Origin: Stichopus chloronotus
Lineage: Eukaryota; Echinodermata; Holothuroidea; Aspidochirotida; Stichopodidae
Assembly: GCA_021234535.1 (NCBI GenBank)
Contig: CM037832.1
Span: 4,489,803-4,553,802, forward strand
Length of the DNA stretch: 64,000 nucleotides
Direction of reading: 5' to 3'
Of this stretch, positions 42,980 through 52,870 are shown in pieces; the first letter of the stretch is position 1; every line of letters begins with the position of its first letter. The translations under genes were made by a program, and so were the position numbers. The notes below the pieces were generated by a model. The model had not been told where the DNA came from. It worked only from the letters and a program-made list of their open reading frames with translations, and made no database searches.

Positions 42980-43565
42980 GATGTGGCCAGAATGGTTCCC
43001 GCGACTAATCAAAGCAAAACTATGTCTAGACTCCAGAAGTCGGTGAAACTATGAAAGTAACGTTGGACAGGAAGGATCTTTCATTACAGGAAAAAATGGA
43101 CAGCTACCTCAAATTCTGCAACGCTATTTGGAGGCGGAGAAAGCAGCACTGAATGTAATGAGCGATACTACAGACGTGGAAACCTCTCAGATTCAAAATG
43201 ATGCACCACCAGCGAGGCCAATGAACCAAGGCCCAACCGGACTTTGAGCTACTTGAAGACTTTCCGAAGTAGGAACAACAGCAAATTATTAGAACGTATT
43301 CATCGCCATAGATTATTGGATATTTCCCCGACATTAGATTTCGATTCTAAACGAGAGCTATATCTACCTTGGAATGACTTTAATCCTACTGGCTGGTAAC
43401 AATTCTTGAGAGGCTAATGACGATCAATTTTCCAGAAGCTTTTGTGGGGAATTTATCTCGACTGCAATGTATGCATCAACTGAAGGAGCCAACCTTTCCC
43501 AATTATTACCAAGTCCTCCTAGAAAGAGAAAAGACGTAGAAGACAACCACACCAGGAACGTTGTC
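42980..43565 (+). pseudogene. Polinton-associated protein with KMVLVP-type start, broken
   Basis: Frames give RMVPATNQSKTMSRLQKSV, then VTLDRKDLSLQEKMDSYLKF, then in another frame QLPQILQRYLEAEKAALN, and later LLERIHRHRLLDISPTLDFD and LPWNDFNPTGW followed by a stop. These correspond to the start, the K-x-L-x-x-x-E-K-x-x-x-Y-x-x-x-L-x-R-Y-L core and the C-terminal part of a protein widespread next to Polinton protease genes. Role unknown. Several shifts and stops. Confidence 0.6.
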
Positions 43566-44276
43566 TAAATGTCATAAAATTTTCAATTGCGAGATTCTAT
43601 GATTACCCCAAGTCATTTTTTCCCAATTAAACTAAGACTTTTCGTTAAGATTAATTTTTATTAATTCTGATGTTTATGATTATTCAAGTCATGGGTGTTC
43701 ATGAAACTTGTAACCTGAGATTAACTACTAAGCATAATTAATTATGGTTAGTAAGATGAACGTCGTAAATGAAACAAGACAAACGTAACAGAGAAGATTG
43801 TAAGTCTTTAATCCTTTCACTTCGTTATTGTCATCTCATTTTATTCTTCTTTTGTCGTACTGTAACTTTATATATTATTACTATTATTCTCGTGTTCTTT
43901 GTGATATGATTAGCGTGATTGTTGTTAAATAAAGTTGAAATTACAACAAATAAAAGTTAAGAAAAATAAATGAATAAAAAAAAATCTCTCTTTTCTGATC
44001 TGATTGTTATAAAAAATAAAAAGTAAGGTAAAAATAAAAACTCTCCCCTCTAGGATTCACCTTCCTTTACATCTTTAGATCACCCGCACCACTAAGATCT
44101 TTCCCACTTAGCGTTTTGCGTTTTAGAAATATATCCAAAAGGTCCTAAAGTTGTCAAATATAATTGTTTTGTCGTAAACGTTTCTGTGGTGTTTCTTCGG
44201 GGCTTTACTGACAATCTTTTTCCGTTTAAGAACTCTTGTGATTTGTCGGTGTCAAAACATAGGATTCCTGTTTTTC
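43566..44276. other. AT-rich DNA right of the Polinton genes
   Basis: No gene. A right terminal repeat was looked for and not recognised. Confidence 0.35.
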
Positions 44277-44480
44277 ATCCAATACAAAAGTTTTCTATAG
44301 ACTTCTATAGAAATGTCTGTAGAGTTCTATAGCATTAATGATTTTCTGTAGAAGTGCTTGAATTCCTCTATAGAAATTTGTAGTCTCTTTAGAGGTCTAT
44401 AGAATTTACAACTTTCTGTACAATTGTTTCTATAAGGAACAATCTCTATAAAACATTGTACTCTCTATAGAAATTTATTA
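44277..44480. repeat. TCTATAGA palindrome array, left block
   Basis: About a dozen variants of TTTCTATAGAAxT/TTCTATAGAG in 200 bp. The outer edge, ATCCAATACAAAAGTTTTCT, resembles the reverse complement of the outer edge of the right block (ATCCCATACAAAATTTTTCT). Confidence 0.75.
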
Positions 44481-44861
44481 CTAGTACACAATACACTTGA
44501 CCCTTATATATAACCCTAGTATAAGCCTATCAGAAACTTTCATGATTTTTATGCAGTAGTAGTAGATGACGGCCCCGAATCCAGGTGGAGCATGCCCCCC
44601 TCACTTCCTTTTTTCGATGAGCAATAATTTATTTTGATCAACTTTTTCAAATACCGTATAGATATATGGAAAGTACCCTCCCCAAATGCTTGGAAATCGC
44701 ATCTAAAATTCAAACTCTAACCCCTTCGATCGACGGTGTATGCCCCCCTCCTTTCCCACAACCCTGCATGGATCCGCTCGTGGAAGTCGTGTGTGTGCAG
44801 TTTATACCAGGCAGTGTTTACTAGCAAGCATCATTGAACTAACGGTCATTTCAGTTCTTAC

Positions 44862-45524
44862 CAGGGGCAAAGCGAGAATTTAATGTTAGGGGGCGGTCCA
44901 TGGGGAGGGGTCTAAGGGGTGTCCACCTCTACCTTTGGAACATTTTAGCTCATAGAGAGTGTACTACATGAAAAATGGTGCCACATTTGAAGCTGAATTT
45001 GAATTTAATATATCTCCAGGAACCCCTATTTTTCAAGTAATGAGATTAATCCTTCGTCAATTTTGAATCTTCCTGTCCTCTACCCATCGCCCAACCCTCA
45101 CACGGGAGTAGCGTTTTGCCTAAAGCATCTTTCATTTGTCATACAGGGGAGCGTATTCAGTTTCAGGATACGTCATGGCAGTGACGTAGTCAGCATTCCA
45201 GAAAAATAAAAGTATGCACATTTTGCCTATGATATTGCGGTGTTCGTCTATTTCACGATGTGGACGGGATTCTCAGTAGTCAATCTAGTGTTCGAATTGT
45301 AACTAGGACTAGGGAAAATTGGGTAGAAATATCAACCACGTTCACTCCACAGTTCAAAAACATATCCTCAAGTATAAATCGCTACACTCTCACATAATTC
45401 TGTCCTCGATTCCTTCCTTTCTTTTCCTCCTCCTTCCCATTCCTTTTTTTTAAATTTTTGCTCCTTAATTTTGCTCTCATTTTGGAGGGGGGACCACTCC
45501 GATCGCCCCCTGGCTACACCCCTG
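44862..45524. mobile_element. hAT-like MITE, 663 bp
   Basis: Starts CAGGGGCAAAGC and ends with the complement of CAGGGGTGTAGCC, an imperfect terminal inverted repeat followed by G-rich/C-rich subterminal DNA. Flanked by GTTCTTAC / GCTCTTAC, an 8-bp target duplication with one mismatch, as for hAT elements. No transposase. Confidence 0.75.
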
Positions 45525-47125
45525 GCTCTTACATCTACAACGCACTCTTACACGGTGTGTAGGAAGAGGAAAATCTCTGCGTCAGCCTCTTAATTAAGGG
45601 TTTTTCGATGAATTCGATTTTCCTCCTAATAAAAAACTTTGAAAAAATACGTGTTTTTCTGTCGATACACCTTTTCCTATGTTGAAACACAATTCGTTGA
45701 TGGAAAACTAGCTACATGGGTGATCTTAGGTGCAAAATCATATGGATTCCATATGGATTCAAGTACATGGAGCCTTCGTGTAACCTGGTCTCAGTGTCAC
45801 CAGGGTAACTAAGAAATTGTTTTTGTTTATCTGTACTAAGCATTATTGCTAGAATTATTGCCAACCAGGCCAACCGGGCATATTACCTCAACTCGTACGT
45901 TAGCATTTCAGTTTTAGCACAATAAGCTTCGATGTTCTGGTCATGCTGCACATGTGGTTCGTAATTCGAAAACGTCTTGACGTAAACAATCATGGAGCGA
46001 TTGTACTCTTCTCTGCTCTCTCCTTACAGCCACAGGTATGATTCTAGTCTTCAGTGTCATAAAATGATAAATAACCTAAAGACAGTGATGATAATACTCT
46101 TGAATTAAACTAGAATTATTTCTAAACCAAGGTTGTGTGAGTTAGAAATTCGTTGCAGTAAAACTTAACTTAGGATGTAAGCTTCTATCCTAACGTGCAG
46201 TTACGTAAACGAAAGGCAGGACAAGTGACCGTACGGCCGGATTACTACGGTAACGGGTGTGCAATTTGCTTACGCCTATTACTAGGCACTGTAGGCAAGG
46301 TAGTCAGGGCCAAATTTGCAGAAGCACAAGCAAGCAGTAACAGCCGGGAAATTTTAGGTGTGTTTATGCTGGAAAAACATATTGTTTTTTTTTTTCCTGT
46401 TTAAAGTTTGGATAGTCAGCTTGATTACTCATCTTACTGTTGTTGGGTCCTATACGATCTGCATGATGTAGCCTATAGGCTAGGCTCCTACACATTATAT
46501 GTAGGCCTTCCCTTTAGACCTAAAGAGATCTGCGATTCATGTTATTGATCAAATTACTCATCCTACTAAGCACAATCCTGTTAGGTATAGGAAATGAATA
46601 ATTTTGTTAAGGCATTAGTAAGTATTCTATTGAAAAAAAAACAAACTTATATTACCCATATGGGACCCAGATGGGCTTCAGTTGCAGTGGTAGTTGTATT
46701 AAGGCAGAATAGTATGTTAGGGGCAAATATCTAAGGCAATATATTTTACACCCTTTTCACATTAAAATTAGTTCGTTTACATTTATTACAACATAGTTTA
46801 GTGTTGATATAGCGTAGTTAAGTAGAATACATTTACATAGTAAAAGTTTTGATAATTTACATTCACACTAGTACAGTGTGTTTTTCACCTCGAGCGGTAT
46901 ACTTTTAGCACTTTATTCTTTGAAATTATATTCACAGCCCATCAATTTAACGTCAAGCTCCCTGCTTCCATATGCAATTCTGTAAGATTTGTTGTTGTTA
47001 TTGAAATGCCCAGCTTGTTAAGAATGGTAGCAACTTATTACTTTGTTTTAATCTTGAATGCATATTTCTACACTCCGGTTTTGTCAAGCTGTCACTAAAT
47101 TGTATTTCACTGATTTATGTTTTTA
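45525..47125. other. Unassigned DNA inside the palindrome-bounded region
   Basis: No domain found in the short ORFs (for example 46195-46404). Nothing recognised as the transposase of a larger element. Confidence 0.35.
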
Positions 47126-47775
47126 AAGCTGATAACCACAGTTCCCACGTGGTCAAATTTGCTGATGACATAACTATCACTGGCCTTTCATCTGACGATG
47201 AGAAGTCAAACTATTTCGTCCAAGGGGACTCCTTTGCACCCTCGTGATGGTTCTGCCCAACGTCTAGCAAACCATGCAAGGAGATAGGACTTCTGGAGGA
47301 AGAGAACAACAGTGAAAACACTTTGTATCAAATAGAGAGCAATTGGCTTTTTAATTCGTGGGACTCACATATACCTAATCTGTGTTTGGAAATTCCGAGA
47401 AAGCAAGATAACAGCTACAAACCGAAACTATATGAAGTCAATCAGTAGACTCTGATCAATATTTACTGCGCTATTGTTCAGAATATATACTCAAGTTGTC
47501 AATAACTGTCTGGTTCAGCCGTGTGACACAGTAAGGTGTCAGAAGGTTATTCGTCACAGTCAAATATGTCCAAAGGATTATTGGAGCTGACCTTCCTCCT
47601 CTGTAGTCGATAACTCTCGAAGAACAGAAATGGTTATTTCGGATGCAGAGCGTCCTGTGCAGCCATTTCTTGTCATGACATCGCACACTACTATGTGGAA
47701 AAAGAAACATTTCACTTCAAGCTTCTTCCCAGTTGGGATCAAACTGTACAACCCCGTTTTCTAGTTTTGGGTCAT
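47126..47775 (+). pseudogene. LINE reverse transcriptase C-terminal fragment (Rex1/CR1-like)
   Basis: The plus strand reads HSSHVVKFADDITITGLSSD, containing the RT FADD catalytic box. Later frames read RRTEMVISDAERPVQP and KKKHFTSSFFPVGIKLYN, which correspond to the LLPSGRRY...FxNSFFPxAIxLxN end of such LINEs. The region between is heavily decayed. The fragment belongs to the jockey superfamily; the exact clade is uncertain. Confidence 0.6.
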
Positions 47776-48235
47776 AGCTTCTACAGCCTTTTTTTTTTTA
47801 CTCTGTTAAATTGTCATCTTTATACATATCACATTTTTAAATGTATTAATTTTGGTTTGTTATTTACCTGCATTTATTTTATACATTTACAGAACTTTCA
47901 GTTTCCATTTACTGCATTCAATTACTAATTCCTTGCGGAAGATCGAAATCTGTGTAATGGTGTGTGTCAGTGGGTATATTTATGTATGTGTCGCCTTGGC
48001 TTGTTAACACGATGTCCCAGTGGGGGGGTGCTTCAACTGCAGAGTTGGTGTGTAAGTGGGCAATGATTAGGAAATTTTCCCAATTGTTTGTTTTTTTCTA
48101 AGAGAGGTCAAAACCACCAAAGGTCATTTGAATTCACAAGGGATGTAAATGAACACCATTTTAAGCAAGAATTCTAAAATGAATGTTTTGGTGGAACTTT
48201 TTACTGGGAATGTAAAAAAAATCCTATAAACCCTC
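47776..48235. other. Unassigned DNA before the right palindrome array
   Basis: No gene recognised. A T run lies near 47791-47799. Confidence 0.35.
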
Positions 48236-48696
48236 AAATAATCATATAGATTTCTATAGAGTCTCTATAGTGTTTCTATAGAGTTTTAATAGAATTTCTA
48301 TAGAGCTGTTCTATAGAAACTATGTAAGATTTCCTATAGATTTTCTATAGAGCTGTTCTATAGAAATTGTGTAAGATTTTCTATAGTTTCTATAGACACC
48401 TACTTTTCTATAGAGTTTCTATAGAGTTTTTTTAGAGTTTCTTTAGAGCCAGTTCTAAAGAAAATCTATTGGATTCTATAGAGTTTCTTTAGAGTTTCTT
48501 TAGAGGTTCTATAGAGTTTCTTTTAAGTTTTTTTAGAGTTTCTTTAGACCAGTTCTAAAGAAAATCTATTGGATTCTATAGAGGATCCGTTAAGTCTTCT
48601 ATATAGGTTTTCCCTACAGAGATTCTATAGAAATGTTTATATAGTTTCTCTAGAAATTTCCTGATAGATTTGATATAGAAAAATTTTGTATGGGAT
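48236..48696. repeat. TCTATAGA palindrome array, right block
   Basis: About 25 variants of TTTCTATAGAG in 450 bp, often 10-11 bp apart. Higher-order copies of GAGCTGTTCTATAGAAA, and a ~120-bp duplication around CCAGTTCTAAAGAAAATC (near 48450 and 48550), are visible. Ends CAAAATTTTTCTATA when read inward from the right edge. Confidence 0.8.
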
Positions 48697-49039
48697 TCAA
48701 GGACTGCACCATTTGATACAAAGTGTCAAAATTTACTTTCTTACTGTTTCCGTAGTTCAAGGTAATACCAGTACTTTACACAGTGTTTAAAGTGTATGCG
48801 TGATTTTTAGGGCCATTAGTTCGAAAAGAAACAATATATTGACCGTCCTTGGATCGATTTCATTCGATTCATTCGTTCCCATTCTTCAGGTTTTGACACG
48901 TTAATTATACTGCCTGCGTCAAACTACAACACACTCTCCTGCAAACGTAGTCGAGTATGGCATGTAGGCGGTTCTGACAATGTTCACACCGGCATGGTAA
49001 GCAAAGTCTTGACCTCCAAGATTTCCTCATTATGATCAA

Positions 49040-50815
49040 TGTCCTTCAGTAATTCATACAACCGATGACCGTGTGATGCTAATGTTTCTCTTATTGATAA
49101 TACATTTACCGATATAAACACTGTTGACGATAATGTTAATGTTCTTCGGGTATTCTTGTCAACGATATTTCCGATCATTTACCTACATTTGTGAATTCCT
49201 CCTATATTACAGAGAATGATGATAAGCGTACGCCAACTGTCTATGCTAGAAATTACTCTCATGACAATATTGAATGTTTTGTGTCACGTATTTCTAGTAC
49301 TAACTGGAGTCAGGTTTATCAAAACCATGATACAAATATTTGTTTAACATCTTCAGACAGTGATATTTTCAATGAAAGTTACTCTGACTGGTTTCCTTTT
49401 GTAAGCATGAAGGAAAGAAAGAGGAAAAAGCAGGCTTGGAACACTTTAGGAATTGTGGTGTCAATCGGAACTATAAACAAACTCTACATAAAGTATTTAA
49501 GATTACAAACAGAGGATAGCAAAAGAACATACCGTCTGTATCGAAATAAATTTAATCATATTTAGCGTACAGCTAAGAGGAAGCACTACAATGACGTTTT
49601 CAGCGACTGCAAATTTGATTCAAAATTTACTTGGAAGCACATAAATGGTATTCTTCATAAAAGTAAAAAGGATTTTAACTATCCTGATACTTTCATTCAG
49701 GAGAACAGAATATTTAGCAATCCTCAAAACATCACTAATTCCTTTAACAGATTTTTCATTAACCTCAAAATTCTAAATTCTTCTCGACAGAATCTCAACC
49801 GTAATCACATAAATGTTAACTCCGCTTATCTTTTTTCTATAAACGTAGATGAGCTGCTGAAAACTGCTATGAGTGTTTAAATCCTAAAGAGCTGCTGGCC
49901 TACGATGGCTTGAAACCTGCCATTGTTCGTCGTGTACTTCCTATGGACCACTTCTTTTTATCATTTATGTTAAAGACCTTAGCGATGTATCTAAGAAAGC
50001 TTCAATTGTCTTATTTGCTGACGACCCCAATATTTTTTTGCAGTGATTGTGACATAAAACACTTGGAGGAACTAGTTTGTAGTGAACTCAAGCTCTACTT
50101 TGATTGGCTTGCGTCAAATAAGTTGTCATTGAATGTTGCGAAAACTAGTTATATGATTTTCAATGCTAAAACAAATAAGGGTAACTACAGCTTTAATATT
50201 TCTATTGATGATAATTGCTTGCAGCCTGTTGATACTGTAAAATTTCTTGGAGTTCACATTGACTCTCAGTTATCATGGATAGACCATATTTCTTACATTG
50301 CTTCCAAGTTTGCTAAGCCCGTAGGTATTCTTGGAAGATTGAAACATGTACTCCCTAGAAATGTTCTCTATCTTACTTTAATTTATCCATATCTTAGCTA
50401 TTGTACTGTTATTTGGTCTAGTACCAGTTGATCTCATCTTAATAGGTTAAATGTGTTGCAAAACTTGCTATTAGACACATCACTTGTTCCACAGCGCTTG
50501 ACCACACAAACAGTTTATTTCAAGTCTCTGAATCTCTTGAAATTTTCCGACATTGGTAACGCCAGTATTGCTACTTTCACATTTCGATCCCTCAATGACC
50601 TCTTACCACATGACTTTTCGAACTACTTTTCACACAACTTTACAATCCATGAACACAATACCAGACAGTCGACATTACTGTATCAAGATCCTATCTTAAA
50701 TTTCTCTCACCAAACAACCTCCGTAATCGTGCTATTAAGCTTTGGAATTCACTCATTTTTTCTGTTACTGCCAAGTCAAGCGTCAAGTCTTTCAGGAGAT
50801 CTTTACTGAGATAAT
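49040..50815 (+). pseudogene. CR1/L2-like LINE ORF2 with internal deletion
   Basis: In order: the end of the apurinic endonuclease (SLIDNTFTDIN, then frame-shifted NDISDHLPTFVN with the SDH catalytic motif); the linker (KKQAWNTLGIVVSIGTINKL, YRLYRNKFNHI, WKHINGILHKSKKDF); the RT start (LKPAIVRRV) joined directly to PLLFIIYVKDLSD-like frames and FADD; KLSLNVAKTSYMIF; VKFLGVHIDSQLSWIDHI; and the C-terminal LNRLNVLQN, EHNTRQSTLL. Roughly 100 residues of the RT palm, including motif A, are missing between PAIVRRV and the following block. Stops and shifts throughout. A 3' region to about 51405 with GTATAGCGCTATAAAA and AATAATAATA may be its tail. Confidence 0.85.
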
Positions 50816-51405
50816 TTGTCCGTAGTCACTGAACCTATTCTACTCTCTTTAGCGAGATTGTTAATGGTATAGACTTAAAGGCATACGAACGTTGAGTTGT
50901 AAGTTCAGTATTGACTTCTAAATAAAAAGTAACGTACCAGCCCAAATGAGCCTTTACTTAGGACGAATGAATTCAAAATTGTGAAATATTGTACCGTAAC
51001 TATGGTTTGAGTCAAGACGGTTAAGCCTGTAATGGAGTCTGTTCTGTATTGTGACATGTACGGGTCCTCATATTTTCGATGATCAATCCTCTTGAGTTTA
51101 CGCCCATTGTGTTATAGGCTTTAGAAATATAAGACTCTCAGAACTAATCTATAAACATTTGGTGAGGTTGGTGGAATTTCTGCAGTCGGCATTGCAAGTT
51201 GTGAAGTAATTTTCTAGGCTTTATAGTCAGAAATTCCACAGAACAGATTAAAGGTTACTAATTTACTTCCGACTTACTTACCCTTACTTCGAGTCCCATT
51301 TCATTCACTTTTTCTTAGGATTGTATAGCGCTATAAAAAACTCATTCGCTTTCTGTCATTTATGGGAATTATAATAAGAACAACAAAAGTAATAATAATA
51401 TTGGG

Positions 51406-51829
51406 TATTAAAATTAGGCCATTTCCCTTATATTGTAGAGTTCTAAAGATGCTTTAAAAGTATGAGAAAGAACAAAAATGTACAAGAAATTGATAAAAAA
51501 GAAGAAGCATTGAAATATTGATGAAAAATGCTTCAGATATTTGCATGCATTTCATATGAAAGCGATACAGAAAACAGTTTGCAAATATTTACATGAAAAC
51601 ATGTACAGTGCACGTCAGCAAAAATGTCAAACAAAAGAGTGACCATTACTATACAGTAAAAATCATTCCAAATCTCACCAACTAGACATACTAAGAATAC
51701 ACGAGACCATCACTGTTAGTTTACAGATTTTACGTACAGTGTGCAGTGTTGTTTGCGGCAGGTTTTGTGCCGTGCATGTAATACGATTTTAGCAAATTTA
51801 GTAGCATTCTGAATTGTAGATCAGTGTTA
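51406..51829. other. Unassigned DNA
   Basis: AT-rich, no gene recognised. Confidence 0.35.
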
Positions 51830-52320
51830 CTGTTGTGTTTTTAACGACTGTAAATGAAAATGTACATGATTTCTCTGCGAGCTCTTGATAATCTGTAATA
51901 ATAAATCTTGCGTTCCTTGTTTAATGCTTTGGCCACAAATGGCTTCATAAGATATGTTTTCAGAGGAAATGCCACATCCAAACAATGACATATGGCAGAT
52001 TAGGATCATCAACTGGGGGTAGGTTAAGCCCTTCTTCTAATAAAATGTGAAGGGAATAGTCCTTAAAAACATCACCATCACTTACCCTCCCATTCCTGCC
52101 AACATTAACATGCGTAAAATTATACAGAGCATCTACCAGAGCCAATAGTACTATAATAATGGTTCTCTTATGATTGCAAAAGTAGAATCCACTCTTTAAT
52201 GGAAAGCGTGAAATTACATGCTTCCCATCAATTGCACTAAGTCAGTTGGGAAAATTGCATTGACAGTAGAACTCATCTGCAATGTTCTTCCACTGAGCTG
52301 ACAAACTGGGTACCTAAAAA
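51830..52320 (-). pseudogene. PIF/Harbinger transposase (DDE_Tnp_4) fragment
   Basis: After a clean acceptor (TTTTTTAG) the minus strand reads VPSLSAQWKNIADEFY and NFPN. A frame change follows into SAIDGKHVISRFPLKSGF (first catalytic Asp), ALVDALYNFTHVNVGRNGRV, SDGDVFKDYSLHILLEEGLN, LPPVDDPNLPYVIV. The block that should read GDxAFPL with the second Asp is WMWHFL, so the active site is lost. Typical Harbinger order and spacing. The third acidic residue is not seen. Confidence 0.85.
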
Positions 52321-52609
52321 GAAGGAGCTGTTGCTCCATCGGTGCTCTTGTTACTTGTTTATCGTTACTGAAAACAGAACATTCGACCAGGTCAAGTTTC
52401 GTTATCTGCCTACCTCAAGTGTGCGTACAAATTTCCACAGATAATTCCAAGTTATTATAAAAGTGGTTTTTTGCTTTTGTTTATTGTCCTTATGTATATG
52501 TGCGAACCGTGCATATAATGAATTCATCGTAACATTGCATTTGCGTGTTCTGGTTAGTGTGAGTATTTTGAACCGAATATATATGCACATTTACCCGGCA
52601 GAGTATTGT

Positions 52610-52870
52610 TGATGTTTTACTTTCATTTAAAAGGAAATAGGGCGTTCCAAGTGCATCATAATGGCATACGAAGAAAATAGGCCCAGTCATTCAAGCTCTA
52701 ACATCTGCAAAACATTCATCTCCTCAAAACATTATTCATCATTTGAATTATTTGAATTTTGAAAGTTTGGGGGAACAGATAAGTGAATTTGTAACCGTGA
52801 GAAACAAATGTCTTGAAAAAAGGCCACCCTCTGCAATTCTTATTTTGAATAATCATCCTGTGCTCACAAA
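52610..52870. repeat. Dispersed repeat family B, copy 3
   Basis: Contains GGAAATAGGGCGTTCCAAG, ATTCATCATTTGAATT, GTGAGAAACAAAT, AGGCCACCCTC and CTTATTTTGAATAAT, matching 19430-19740 and 24130-24360. Confidence 0.5.

Larger units (their letters stand above)
27421..43565 (+). mobile_element. Decayed Polinton/Maverick with two nested insertions
   Basis: An ordered set of Polinton genes, all plus strand: PC4-like, integrase fragment, penton-like, pVI-like, major capsid (three pieces), protease, packaging ATPase, and two small Polinton-associated proteins. Removing the inserts (about 31130-38375 and 38870-41090) leaves roughly 6.7 kb. Protein-primed DNA polymerase B, the integrase core and terminal inverted repeats were not found, so ends are approximate and the element may be truncated. 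Every gene carries stops, frameshifts or lost active-site residues: an old, non-functional copy in the genome. Confidence 0.85.
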
